Below, piece by piece: positions 7,431-15,401 of a DNA stretch of 25,633 nt (the stretch's first letter is position 1; every line of letters begins with the position of its first letter). The DNA comes from DATBIO01 sp036556965 (GTDB lineage: Bacteria > Acidobacteriota > Vicinamibacteria > Fen-336): the NCBI GenBank assembly GCA_036556965.1, contig DATBIO010000023.1:1-25633 (forward strand), in the 5' to 3' direction. Under the pieces are notes generated by a model. The model made no database searches, was not told where the DNA came from, and saw only the letters and a program-made list of their open reading frames with translations. The position numbers were made by a program, and so were the translations under genes.

Positions 7431-8839
7431 TTCTGGCCCGCGGGGAGCGGCGACCGGTACGGCACCCCACCCGTCCGCTTCACGAAGTCGGCGCGCGCGG
7501 CCTCCAGGAGAGCCGGCTGCGTCAGCACGTCCACGCCGGTCATGGCCAGCACCTTCGCCGCCTGGGTGGCGGCGGCGGAGGCGCCGGGCCGCCCGTGCGA
7601 CGCGGAGGCGGCCCAGCTGTGGCCGGGCAGGTCCTTGCCCGTGCTGGCCATGAGGAGGCCGACGGTGGGGGCGATGCGGCTCACCTCGGCCACGTCGGTG
7701 GAGCCGCCCTCGGGCGCCTCCAGCCCGGCGGCCAGCGGGCGCACGGCCTCGTCGATGCCCGCCTCGGCCAGCCCCAGCTCCTTCTGCAGCGCGCGCGCGA
7801 AGGCCTGATCCGCCTCCGTGAAGGGCGGGGCGCCCGCCGCCTCCAGGTTCTTCTGCATGGCCTCCTGCAGCGGGCGGTTGAAGAGGTACTCGTGCACGCC
7901 GGTGTTGAGGAAGACCTTGTGCGTGGTCTGCGTGGCCAGGGCGGCTCCCTCCGCGATCTTCAGCAGCCAGGCGTAGTGGGCCTCCGCCGCCGCGCGCCGC
8001 GTGTCGCGGACGAAGAACCACGCCTTGGCGTAGGCGGGCACCACGTTCGGGGCCTCGCCCGCGGAGGGGATCACGTAGTGCACGCGGGCGGTGGTCTCCA
8101 GGTGCTCGCGCATCAGGTTGGCCCCGTGGATCATCAGCTCCACCGCGTCCAGCGCGCTGCGGCCCTTCCAGGGGTCGGAGGCGGCGTGGGCGGCGCGCCC
8201 GAAGAACTCCACCGTGAAGTTGTTGTTGGCCTGGTTGGGGTGGTTGTTGACCGCGTTGCGGTCGTCGGTGTGCCACTCGAGCACGGCGTCGAGGCCGTCG
8301 AACAGCCCGTCGCGCGCCATGTAGGTCTTGCCGATGAGCGTCTCCTCCGCGGGCGTCCCGTACAGCCTCAACGTGCCCGCGAGTCCGGCGGCCTTCATCG
8401 TGCGTTGCAGGGCCACCGCCGCCCCCACGGAGCCCGCGCCGAAGAGGTTGTGGCCGCAGCCCTGGCCCGCGGTGACGCCGTCCTCCCGCGCCTGCTTGCG
8501 GGGCACGGGCGCGTTGCCCACGCCGGGGAGCGCGTCGTACTCGGCGAGGATGCCGAGCGCCGGCCGCCCGCTCCCCCAGGTGGCCACGAACGCCGTGGGC
8601 ATGCCCGCCACCCCGCGCTCCACGCGGAAGCCCTCCCGCTCGAGGAGGTCGGCCAGGAGCGCGGAGGAGCGCGTCTCGCGCAGCGCCGTCTCGGAGTAGG
8701 TCCACAGGCGGCCGGCCAGGCTGCCGATCTCGGCCGAGAAGCGGTCCACCTCCTCCGCCGCGCGCCGCTTGGGATCCGCGCCTTCGGCGGAACCGGCCGT
8801 CGTGCACGTCACCACCGCGATCAAGGGGAGCCAGCGCAT
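7415..8839 (-). CDS. Exported M20-family amidohydrolase (AbgB-like)
   Basis: 474-aa zinc-dependent hydrolase of the M20/amidohydrolase group that includes p-aminobenzoyl-glutamate hydrolase AbgB and N-acyl-amino-acid hydrolases. Visible landmarks are 'LGILAEYDALPG' (residues 95-106), 'GQGCGHNLFGAGSVGAAVAL' with putative metal ligands Cys128 and His130, 'GTPAEE' (Glu165/166) and 'EWHTDD' (His190). The N-terminus ('MRWLPLIAVVTCTTAGSAEG') looks like a signal peptide, so it probably acts in the periplasm, unlike cytoplasmic AbgB. The ATG at 8839 follows a full AAGGAGGT ribosome binding site, suggesting strong translation. It lies downstream of the ADOP gene on the same strand with a 152-bp gap, so it probably has its own promoter. 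The substrate is undetermined. Confidence 0.88.
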   Translation of the reverse strand: MRWLPLIAVVTCTTAGSAEGADPKRRAAEEVDRFSAEIGSLAGRLWTYSETALRETRSSALLADLLEREGFRVERGVAGMPTAFVATWGSGRPALGILAEYDALPGVGNAPVPRKQAREDGVTAGQGCGHNLFGAGSVGAAVALQRTMKAAGLAGTLRLYGTPAEETLIGKTYMARDGLFDGLDAVLEWHTDDRNAVNNHPNQANNNFTVEFFGRAAHAASDPWKGRSALDAVELMIHGANLMREHLETTARVHYVIPSAGEAPNVVPAYAKAWFFVRDTRRAAAEAHYAWLLKIAEGAALATQTTHKVFLNTGVHEYLFNRPLQEAMQKNLEAAGAPPFTEADQAFARALQKELGLAEAGIDEAVRPLAAGLEAPEGGSTDVAEVSRIAPTVGLLMASTGKDLPGHSWAASASHGRPGASAAATQAAKVLAMTGVDVLTQPALLEAARADFVKRTGGVPYRSPLPAGQKPPLP

Positions 8840-8946
8840 CGGACCTCCTTGGGAGGCGCCACCCTAGGCCGGGCCCGGTGCCGCGTCAACCGCGACGGAC
8901 GGCCCCCCCCGGGCACGTCTCCTCGCTCCCGCCATCGACGAGGGGG

Positions 8947-8962
8947 CGCGCGGGCCCGCGCG
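8947..8962. terminator. 16-bp GC palindrome downstream of the ADOP gene
   Basis: CGCGCGGGCCCGCGCG is a perfect palindrome 30 bases beyond the ADOP stop codon and 108 bases before the amidohydrolase start. It could be a terminator hairpin, but runs of CG are common in such DNA and there is no T-tract. The rest of this 152-bp gap shows no clear element apart from the amidohydrolase ribosome binding site. Confidence 0.25.
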
Positions 8963-8991
8963 ACAGGGCCGCGCGCTCGGCGGTCGAACCG

Positions 8992-11706
8992 TCACTCCTC
9001 GCGCAGCGCGGCCAGGGGATCGAGGCGCGTCGCGCGGCGGGCGGGGAACCAGGCCGCCCCCAGGGCCACCGCCGCCAGGAGGAGCGTGATGGCGGCGAAG
9101 ACGCGCGCATCGGTGGGGCTGACCTGGAACAGCAGCGTGCGCAAGGCGCGCGTGAGGGAGGCGGCGCCCAGCATGCCCGCCACGAGCCCCGCGGCCACCA
9201 TGGCCAGGCCCTGCCGCATGAAGAGGGCCAGGATGGCCCGCGAGCTGGCCCCCACCGCCATGCGTATCCCGATCTCGCGCGTCCGCTGCGCGGCGGCGTG
9301 GGACATCACGCCGTAGATGCCCACGGCGGCCAGCAGCAGCGCGATGAAGGCGAAGGCGCCGAGGACGACGGTGTGGAGCCGCGGCCGGGCCTTGGCGGCG
9401 GAGACCCGGTCGTCCATGGTGCGGATGCTCGCGGCGGCGACGTCGGGATCCACCTCCCGGATGCGCTCGCGCAGGGTGGGGGCGAGCGCGCGGGGATCGC
9501 CCGCGGACCGAACCACCAGGTACATGGTGAGGGCGCCCTCGGCGCCCTGCGCGTACGGCACGTAGACCAGGGGGACAGGCCTGGCCTGCAGGCCGCCGTA
9601 GTGGACGTCCGCGGCCACCCCCACGATGGTGAAGCGCGTGGGCTCGTAGTCGGCGGGAACGGTGCCCGCGGGGACGAGGTGGATCGGCGGGTTCACCGCG
9701 ATCACCTTGCCGATGGGGTCGGCGTCCCTCCAATGACGCCGTGCCATCTCGCGGTTGATGATGGCCACCTGGGCGCCCTCCAGGGTGTCGGCCTCCGAGA
9801 AGGCGCGGCCGCCCAGGATGGTCACCCCGAGGGCGCGGAAGTAGTCGCCCACCACCACGCGGTACTGGATGGGCGGGAGCTCCCTGAGGGTCGCGGGCAG
9901 GGGACGGTCGTAGAGGGTCGCGTTCTTGCCCCAGACCTCGCCCATCAGGGGCAGCCCGTTGATGGCGCCCGCCGCGGTGACGCCGGGCACGGAGCGCGCC
10001 CGCCTCACCACCTCGTCGAAGAAGCGTGCCGACTTCTCATACGCCCGAGGCGAGAAGCGTCGCTCGAGCGCCTCGTCGACGTACCTCCCCTTCGGCAGGC
10101 TCAGCTGGGCGGTGAGCACCTGGCCCGGGTCGAATCCCGTGTCCACGCGGGACAGGGCGTGCATGCTCTTCAGCATCAGCCCGGCCCCGATCAGCAGCAC
10201 CAGGGACATCGCGACCTCCACCGCCACCAGCAGCGCCCGCACGCGGTGCCCGCGCGGGTCGCCGGCCGTGCGCGCGCTCTCCTTGAGCGCCGTACCCGGA
10301 TCGACGCGGACACTGTGCAGGGCGGGGGCCAGGCCGAAGAGCAGGCCGGTGGCCACGGCCACCAGGGCGGTGAACCCGAGCACCACGAAGTCCACCCGCA
10401 CGTCCTCGGTGCGGGGGAGGACCGCCTGCCCGAGGGAGTTGAGCCAGAGCAGGGAGAGCCAGGCCAGGCCCAGGGCGAGCGCGCTTCCGCCCGCGGCCAG
10501 CAGCACGCTCTCCGTCAGGAGCTGCCGGAGGATGCGCCCCCGGGAGGCCCCCATGGCGATGCGCAGCGCGACCTCCCGCCGGCGTCCGGCGGCCCGGACC
10601 AGGATGAGGTTGGCCAGGTTCGCGCAGGTGATGAGCAGCACGAAGGCCACGGCCCCGAAGAGGACGAGGAGGGCCGGCCGCACGTCGCCCACCATGGCCT
10701 CCTGCAGGGGCCGCATGCCGACGTGGGTGCCGCGGTTCTCGGGGTGCGACTCGATGATCGACTCCGAGATCGCGTTCAGGTCCCGCCGGGCGGCGTCCAC
10801 GGGCACGCCCGGGCGCATCCGGCCCACCATGGTGAGGAAGTAGTTGTTGTGGGAGTTGAGGTTGTCCCCGGGGGCGAAGGACATGGGGACCAGGGCCTGC
10901 GCCTCGAGGCCGAGGAAGGAGAAGTCCCGCGGAAGGACGCCGGCCACGGTGTACGGCTCGCCGTTCAGCGTGATGGCTTGCCCCAAGAGGGCGGGATCGC
11001 CGCCGAAGCGCCGGCGCCAGAACCCGTCCGTCAACACCACCACCCGGTGCGCGCCCCATCGCTCGTCGTCCGGGCCGAGGTCCCGCCCCCGCGCGGGCCG
11101 CACGCCGAGGACGCCCAGGAACTCCGCCGACACCACGAGGGCGCGCAGGCGCTCCGGGGCTTCGCCTCCCGTGAGGTCGAACGAGCCGAAGTAGTAGGAG
11201 GCGAGCGCGGCGAAGGTGCGGTTGCGCGCGCGGTACTCGTGGAAGTCGGGCACCGCGGTGGCCATGTCCTCGCCCTCGGCGTTGGCCGTCTGCACGCGCA
11301 GCAGGCGCGCGGCCTCCGGGTAAGGCAGGGGGCGCAGCAGCACGGTGTTCACCACGCCGAACATGACCGTGTTCGCGCCGATGCCCAGGGCCAGCACCGC
11401 CAGGGCCGCCATCGTGAAGCCGGGGCTCCGCCGCATCATGCGGAGCCCGAGGCGCACGTCCTGGGAGAGCGCGTCGAGCACGGGCAGGCCCCGGCGGTCG
11501 CGCACCATCTCCTTCGTCTGCTCGACGCCACCCAGCTTCAGGAGGGCGGCTCGACGCGCCTCCTCCGAGCTCATGCCCGCGCGCACGTTGTCCGCCGCGT
11601 GCAGCTCCAGGTGGCTGGCCAGCTCCTCGTCGAGCTCGCGATCGCTGCGCTCCCGCCCGCGGAAGGAAGTCGCGCGCTTCCAGAGCGCACGCAGCGACCC
11701 CCTCAC
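8992..11706 (-). CDS. ADOP-family permease (MacB/FtsX-like duplicated ABC permease)
   Basis: 904-aa membrane protein of the acidobacterial duplicated orphan permease type. A cytoplasmic prefix (residues 1-90, with 'ELDEELASHLELHAADN') precedes TM1 (about 96-120, 'TMAALAVLALGIGANTVMFG'). A periplasmic MacB-type domain and an FtsX-like core with 'REVALRIAMGASRGRI' follow, then a second periplasmic domain and a second core with 'TREIGIRMAVGASSRAI', ending 'LDPLAALREE'. Each FtsX core normally has three TMs. No ATPase gene is nearby, hence 'orphan'. The start is GTG at 11706, overlapping the padR stop (GTGA), with GGAGG upstream; longer in-frame starts would run through padR. Related MacB proteins move peptides or transmit mechanical force across the envelope; the cargo here is unknown. 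Confidence 0.9.
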   Translation of the reverse strand: MRGSLRALWKRATSFRGRERSDRELDEELASHLELHAADNVRAGMSSEEARRAALLKLGGVEQTKEMVRDRRGLPVLDALSQDVRLGLRMMRRSPGFTMAALAVLALGIGANTVMFGVVNTVLLRPLPYPEAARLLRVQTANAEGEDMATAVPDFHEYRARNRTFAALASYYFGSFDLTGGEAPERLRALVVSAEFLGVLGVRPARGRDLGPDDERWGAHRVVVLTDGFWRRRFGGDPALLGQAITLNGEPYTVAGVLPRDFSFLGLEAQALVPMSFAPGDNLNSHNNYFLTMVGRMRPGVPVDAARRDLNAISESIIESHPENRGTHVGMRPLQEAMVGDVRPALLVLFGAVAFVLLITCANLANLILVRAAGRRREVALRIAMGASRGRILRQLLTESVLLAAGGSALALGLAWLSLLWLNSLGQAVLPRTEDVRVDFVVLGFTALVAVATGLLFGLAPALHSVRVDPGTALKESARTAGDPRGHRVRALLVAVEVAMSLVLLIGAGLMLKSMHALSRVDTGFDPGQVLTAQLSLPKGRYVDEALERRFSPRAYEKSARFFDEVVRRARSVPGVTAAGAINGLPLMGEVWGKNATLYDRPLPATLRELPPIQYRVVVGDYFRALGVTILGGRAFSEADTLEGAQVAIINREMARRHWRDADPIGKVIAVNPPIHLVPAGTVPADYEPTRFTIVGVAADVHYGGLQARPVPLVYVPYAQGAEGALTMYLVVRSAGDPRALAPTLRERIREVDPDVAAASIRTMDDRVSAAKARPRLHTVVLGAFAFIALLLAAVGIYGVMSHAAAQRTREIGIRMAVGASSRAILALFMRQGLAMVAAGLVAGMLGAASLTRALRTLLFQVSPTDARVFAAITLLLAAVALGAAWFPARRATRLDPLAALREE

Positions 11707-12041
11707 GCCTCGCCCTCCGCGAAGAACCGCGCCAGCACCGCGGCCGTCTGCTGCCAGTCGCGCGCCTCCTTGGCCACCTGCTTGCGCCCGGCGCGCGTCA
11801 GGCGGTAGTACTTCGCCCGCCGGTTGTTCTCGGAGACGCCCCACTCCGACGCGATGAAGCCCTCCTGCTCCAGCCTCAGGAGGGCCGGGTACAGGGTGCC
11901 GTAGTTGATGGTCAGCAGGCCGCCGCTCGTCTGCTCGATGCGGCGCCCGATCCCGTAGCCGTGCAGCGGGCCCATGGCCTCCAGCGTCTTCAGGGCCATC
12001 AAGGCCAGGGTGCCGGGCTGGACGTCGAGCTTCTCTCCCAT
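11703..12041 (-). CDS. PadR-family transcriptional regulator
   Basis: 112-aa winged-helix protein. The PadR N-terminal domain is clear: 'LHGYGIGRRIEQTSGG', 'INYGTLYPALLRLEQEGFI' and 'NNRRAKYYRLTRAGRKQVA' (recognition helix and wing). It is the short PadR-s2 form, with only one C-terminal helix for dimerisation. From family knowledge such proteins repress their own operon and release DNA on binding a small ligand. Its stop overlaps the GTG of the ADOP gene, so regulator and permease are co-translated. ATG at 12041 has AGGAG 5 nt upstream, and that ribosome binding site abuts the outermost operator-like repeat. The regulated target is very likely its own operon. Confidence 0.93.
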   Translation of the reverse strand: MGEKLDVQPGTLALMALKTLEAMGPLHGYGIGRRIEQTSGGLLTINYGTLYPALLRLEQEGFIASEWGVSENNRRAKYYRLTRAGRKQVAKEARDWQQTAAVLARFFAEGEA

Positions 12042-12048
12042 CGCCTCT

Positions 12049-12104
12049 CCTATGGCAAACCTATAGGTCGAGCATACACCGGAGACCTATGGGAACGCCA
12101 TAGG
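12049..12104. promoter_or_regulatory. PadR operator-like inverted repeat with the padR promoter inside
   Basis: Arms 12049-12068 (CCTATGGCAAACCTATAGGT) and 12085-12104 are inverted repeats matching at 16 of 20 positions, separated by 16 bp. Each arm holds an outer CCTATGGC and an inner CCTAT/ATAGG element; the left inner element, ACCTATAGGT, is itself a palindrome. The minus-strand TATGCT (12071-12076), a plausible padR -10 box, is in the spacer, and the left arm covers the likely transcription start and touches the padR ribosome binding site. It should bind PadR as two dimers and block the padR-ADOP promoter. Confidence 0.65.
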
Positions 12105-12142
12105 ATGCCCGGGGGCGGCGGGAGGTGCGGCGTGCGCCGGTG

Positions 12143-12148
12143 TAGGAT
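12143..12148 (+). promoter_or_regulatory. Candidate -10 box of the HEAT-repeat gene
   Basis: TAGGAT (4/6 to TATAAT) lies 25 bp before the ATG at 12174 and 38 bp from the PadR operator-like repeat, whose right arm would then be near position -50. No clear -35 box. Confidence 0.35.
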
Positions 12149-12173
12149 CGCGCGCACAAGGCAAGGAGGGGCG

Positions 12174-13136
12174 ATGGCCAAGCCTGTTCCCCTGGTCCTG
12201 GTCCTCACGGTGTTCTCCCTGGGATGCCAGTCGAAGGAGAAGACCCGCGCCCTCGTCATGCAGGAGAAGCTGCGGGAGCCCGACCCTCACGCCAAGATCG
12301 CCGCCGCCCACGTCATCGCGGACGAGGCCGCCCTCGGCAACCGCGAGCTGACCATCCTCCTGCCCGACCTGCTCCAGACGATCGCCGTCAACGAGGAACG
12401 CTTCCGGCCCAAGGACGGCGGCCCCGAGACGTCGCCCTCCGAGGTGTCGAGGAGGGCCGTCCTCGCCATGCGTCCCCCGCCCGTCCCGGAGCTGATCGGT
12501 TTCCTGGGCAAGGAGCACAAGTGGGCCATCCAGGGCGCCGCCGCGACGGTCCTGGGCGAGATGAAGGCGAAGGAGGCCGTGCCCGCCCTCGCGGCCCTGC
12601 TCGAGGAACCGGACGAGTTCTCTGCGGGCCACCTGCAGTACAAGACCATGCACGCCCTCGGGCAGATCGGCGATCCCCGCGCGGTCGCGCCCCTGGTGGC
12701 CTACGCGCGGCGCGATCCGAAGCAATGCAACCGGGCCATCCCCTCGGTTGCGATGATCCCGGGAAGGGAGACGGCGGACGCCTTGCTGGCGGTCGCCGGA
12801 GACGCGACGGCGCCCTGCCGCGAGGCCGCGCTGGGCAGCCTCGGCAAGACCGGGGACTCCCGCGCCGCTCCGCTCCTGATCGCGGCCATGAAGGACAAGG
12901 GCCTCGACGCCGATCTGCGGCAGACGGCGGCCCTGGCCCTGGGCGACCTCCGCGAACCGCGCGTGGTGGAGGCCCTGATCGAAGCCCTGGAGAGCTGCCG
13001 CGAGCTGCGGGAGCCCGACTCCTCCATCCCGAACTGGATGGCGCATTCCTTGAAACGGTTGACCGGCCAGGAGCTGGGCGAGAGCCGGGCGGCGTGGCAG
13101 ACCTGGTGGACGGCCAACGCGGCCACCTTCAAGTAG
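12174..13136 (+). CDS. HEAT-repeat lipoprotein
   Basis: 320-aa predicted lipoprotein. The signal peptide ends in the lipobox SLGC (lipid-modified Cys18). From about residue 117 there are four HEAT/PBS-lyase-type helical repeats, including 'AAATVLGEMKAKEAVPALAA', 'MHALGQIGDPRAVAPLVAYA', 'AALGSLGKTGDSRAAPLLIA' and 'LALGDLREPRVVEALIEALE'. The C-terminus has 'LKRLTGQELGESRAAWQTWW', an ending often seen in bacterial HEAT proteins. Such repeats form a curved protein-binding surface, so a scaffold or binding role at the periplasmic face of a membrane is inferred; no enzyme motif is present. ATG at 12174 follows GGAGGGGCG. The gene is divergent from padR and may share its operator region. Confidence 0.85.
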   Translation: MAKPVPLVLVLTVFSLGCQSKEKTRALVMQEKLREPDPHAKIAAAHVIADEAALGNRELTILLPDLLQTIAVNEERFRPKDGGPETSPSEVSRRAVLAMRPPPVPELIGFLGKEHKWAIQGAAATVLGEMKAKEAVPALAALLEEPDEFSAGHLQYKTMHALGQIGDPRAVAPLVAYARRDPKQCNRAIPSVAMIPGRETADALLAVAGDATAPCREAALGSLGKTGDSRAAPLLIAAMKDKGLDADLRQTAALALGDLREPRVVEALIEALESCRELREPDSSIPNWMAHSLKRLTGQELGESRAAWQTWWTANAATFK

Positions 13137-13210
13137 GAACGCGGGGCCCTCGCTTGTGCCCCTGCCGCGTCGAGGGCGTGCGGCACCTGTAGCGCCCAGG
13201 CATCGAAGGC

Positions 13211-13651
13211 ATGAGCTCGCACCTGCCACCGCCGTCGCCACCTCCGCCGCCCCCGCTGCCCGCCTACGTCGCCGCTCCTCCCCCACCGCCCGTGCCGGGG
13301 CAGGCCGCGACGCCGCCGCGCGTGCTGAAGTGGTATCGCGTCTACGCCGGCGCGCTGGCCGCGGCCTTCCTCGGCATCATCCTCCTGGGCATCGCGCTCC
13401 CCGTGATCGACCCCGGGCGGCAGGACGACATGCCGGCCTGGTTCGTGCCGGCGGCCATGATCGGGTGCTCGCTGCCGTTCCTGGCCGCCTACGTGGCCGC
13501 CTTCTTCGTCCCCGCGAAGCCGTGGGCCTGGACGTACCACCTGGTGCTCATCGCCGGAGGGCTGACCTCCGCCTGCTGCATGCCCGTGTGCATCGCCCTC
13601 CTCATCGCCTGGCTGAAGCCCGAGACCAAGGCCTACTTCGGCCGCGCCTAG
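13211..13651 (+). CDS. Small proline-rich three-TM membrane protein
   Basis: 146-aa protein of unknown function. Residues 1-38 form a cytoplasmic or disordered proline-rich leader with two runs of prolines; three hydrophobic segments follow at about 45-66, 77-100 and 109-135. The last is Cys-containing ('SACCMPVCIALLIAW'), and the tail is 'LKPETKAYFG', a motif I associate with small membrane proteins of similar layout in other GC-rich bacteria. The ATG at 13211 has only a weak ribosome binding site (GAAGG). The gap after the HEAT gene is 74 bp with no hairpin of note, so co-transcription is possible. Confidence 0.75.
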   Translation: MSSHLPPPSPPPPPPLPAYVAAPPPPPVPGQAATPPRVLKWYRVYAGALAAAFLGIILLGIALPVIDPGRQDDMPAWFVPAAMIGCSLPFLAAYVAAFFVPAKPWAWTYHLVLIAGGLTSACCMPVCIALLIAWLKPETKAYFGRA

Positions 13652-13681
13652 GGGCCGCGGGGCTCCGGGCCCTGCCCTTGT

Positions 13682-13701
13682 AATTAACTGGCCGTTTGAT
13701 T
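13682..13701. promoter_or_regulatory. Candidate TetR operator/promoter of the exporter operon
   Basis: AATTAACTGGCCGTTTGATT is an imperfect 20-bp palindrome around a central GGCC (5 of 8 flanking pairs match). It lies 34 bp before the tetR start in the only AT-rich patch of the region, as expected for a promoter overlapped by an autoregulatory TetR site. The flanking CATATG (13705-13710) could be part of the -10 region. Confidence 0.45.
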
Positions 13702-13735
13702 GAACATATGCCGGGCCGGAACCGTAGGGGTGGGC

Positions 13736-14431
13736 ATGGCGCGGCGGGCACGGGCACGGGTGGCATCGGGACGGCGCCGGCCGGGCCCCCGGCGCGGGGC
13801 GGCCAAGCCCGCGGGTACACGGGACGACCTCCTCCGCGCGGGCGCGCAGGCCTTTGCCGAGTTCGGCTTCGACGGGGCCACCGCGGAGGTGATCGCGAAG
13901 CGCGCGGGCGCCACCAAGGCCATGATCAACTACCACTTCCGCAGCAAGCAGGGACTCTACGAGGCCATCCTGCGGGAGACGTTCTCCGTGCTGGCCGCCC
14001 GGCTGGAGGCCGTGCGCGCACAGGGAGGCCCGGCGCCCCGGCAGCTCGAGGCCTTCGTGGAGGCGTTCGCGGGCGCCGCCCTCGAGCGGCCGACCTTCCC
14101 CGCCATGATGATCCGCGAGGTGCTGTCCGGCGGCCGCCACCTCCCGGAGGACGCGTTCCTCCGCGTGATCGGCGTGGTGGGCGTGGTGCGCGGCATCGTC
14201 GAGCAGGGCGTGCGGGAGGGGACGCTGCGCGCGGTGGATCCCCTCCTCACCCACCTCTCCCTGGTGGGCGGCCTGCTCCTGTTCTTCGCCACCGAGCCCT
14301 TCCGCAGGAAGGCGGCCCCCCGCATCCCCTTCCTCCGGAAGCCGCCCACCACCGCCGCCTTCGTGGAGCACGTCCAGCAGCTGATGGTCCACGGGCTCGC
14401 CGCCTCCGCGGCGCCCGGCAGGAGGAGCTGA
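13736..14431 (+). CDS. TetR-family regulator of the exporter operon (CecR/YbiH-like)
   Basis: 231-aa repressor. After a basic Arg-rich leader (residues 1-28) the TetR DNA-binding domain is clear: 'LLRAGAQAFAEFGFDGATAE', then 'VIAKRAGATKAMINYHFRSK' with the recognition helix, and 'QGLYEAILRE'. The C-terminal half (about 90-225) is the ligand-binding and dimerisation domain. In E. coli the equivalent gene (cecR) precedes ybhGFSR and represses it. The stop is 1 nt before the next ATG, so it is the first gene of the operon. ATG at 13736 is preferred, with a G-rich GGGGTGGG upstream; an in-frame TTG at 13700 would lie in the operator-like palindrome and is less likely. Confidence 0.9.
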   Translation: MARRARARVASGRRRPGPRRGAAKPAGTRDDLLRAGAQAFAEFGFDGATAEVIAKRAGATKAMINYHFRSKQGLYEAILRETFSVLAARLEAVRAQGGPAPRQLEAFVEAFAGAALERPTFPAMMIREVLSGGRHLPEDAFLRVIGVVGVVRGIVEQGVREGTLRAVDPLLTHLSLVGGLLLFFATEPFRRKAAPRIPFLRKPPTTAAFVEHVQQLMVHGLAASAAPGRRS

Positions 14432-14432
14432 G

Positions 14433-15401
14433 ATGCGCCGAGCCTTTTTCTGTTCCGCCGCGCTGGTGGCCGCGGCCTGCGGCGGGCGCGAGGAGGCGGG
14501 CGTGATCGCCGCCTCCGGCCACGTGGAGGCCACCGAGGTGCGCCTGGCCACCAAGGTGGCCGGGCACGTCGAGGCCATGCTGGTGGAGGAAGGGACGCGC
14601 GTGGGCGCCGGGCAGGAGGTGGCCCGCATCGAGGTCACCGACCTCCGCCTGGGCCTGGACGCCGCCGTGGCCGACCGCGCGCAGGCCGACGCCGAGCGGC
14701 GGCTGCGGGTGGCCGGCTCGCGGCGCGAGGACGTGGCGGAGGCGGAGGCGCAGCTGGGGCGGGCGCGCGCCGACCTGCGCGGCGCGCAGGAGGACCTGGA
14801 GCGAATGGAGAAGCTGCTGGCCAGCGGATCGGGCACGGACAAGGCGCGCGACGACGCGCGCACCCGCCGGGACGTGGCCGCGGCCGGGGTGGAGGCCGCG
14901 GGGGAGCGTCTGGCCAAGCTGCGCGCGGGATCGCGTCCGGAGGAGATCGACGCCGCCGCCGCCCGCGTGGCCGCCGCCGACGCGCGCATCGCCCTGCTCC
15001 GCCAGGAGATCGCCGACGCGGTGGTGAAGAGCCCGGTGGAGGGCGTGGTGACGGAGAAGCTGGCGGAGCGCGGCGAGCTGCTCACGCGCGGGGCAGGGCT
15101 GGCCGTGGTCACCGAGCTGGCGCGCCCCTGGCTGACCGTCTACGTCCCCGAGCCCGAGCTGGCCCGCATCCGCCTGGGCCAGGACGCGGAGGTGGTCACC
15201 GACGACGGGCAGCGCCGCGTGGGACGCGTGACCTGGGTCTCGCCGCGCGCGGAGTTCACGCCCAAGAACGTGCAGACCCCGGAGGAGCGGGCCAAGCTCG
15301 TCTACAAGGTCAAGATCGGCCTGGACAACCCCGACGGGCTCTTCAAGCCCGGCATGCCTGCGGAGGCCCGGTTGCGCGCGGCCCCGGAGGCCGCGCGGTG
15401 A
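14433..15401 (+). CDS. HlyD/YbhG-type periplasmic adaptor subunit (lipoprotein)
   Basis: 322-aa membrane-fusion protein that links the inner-membrane ABC transporter to the outer-membrane channel. A short signal sequence ends in 'ALVAAAC', a permissive lipobox (Cys16). The first half of the lipoyl domain is at about 26-70 ('ASGHVEATEVRLATKVAGHV'). A long alpha-helical coiled-coil hairpin with many Ala/Arg/Glu residues spans about 72-195, and the second lipoyl half and beta-barrel follow ('KSPVEGVVTEKLAERGELL', then 'WLTVYVPEPELARIRLGQDA'). Length and layout match YbhG (about 330 aa). ATG at 14433 follows GGAGGAG by 6 nt and the tetR stop by 1 nt; the stop overlaps the GTG of the next gene (GTGA). 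Confidence 0.92.
   Translation: MRRAFFCSAALVAAACGGREEAGVIAASGHVEATEVRLATKVAGHVEAMLVEEGTRVGAGQEVARIEVTDLRLGLDAAVADRAQADAERRLRVAGSRREDVAEAEAQLGRARADLRGAQEDLERMEKLLASGSGTDKARDDARTRRDVAAAGVEAAGERLAKLRAGSRPEEIDAAAARVAAADARIALLRQEIADAVVKSPVEGVVTEKLAERGELLTRGAGLAVVTELARPWLTVYVPEPELARIRLGQDAEVVTDDGQRRVGRVTWVSPRAEFTPKNVQTPEERAKLVYKVKIGLDNPDGLFKPGMPAEARLRAAPEAAR

Noticed and set aside
8878..11808. 976-codon plus-strand frame opposite the ADOP permease
   Set aside because: Same reason: His/Gln/Arg/Gly-rich translation without recognisable motifs, exactly opposite a recognisable gene.
11707..11844. Longer N-terminus for the ADOP permease, starting inside padR
   Set aside because: The extra 46 residues are padR sequence in another frame; the GTG at 11706 with its GGAGG and the GTGA overlap is the better start.
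12701..15112. 803-codon minus-strand frame across the HEAT, membrane-protein, TetR and adaptor genes
   Set aside because: It runs antisense through four genes with good domain evidence and has a repetitive Ser/Arg/Ala translation.
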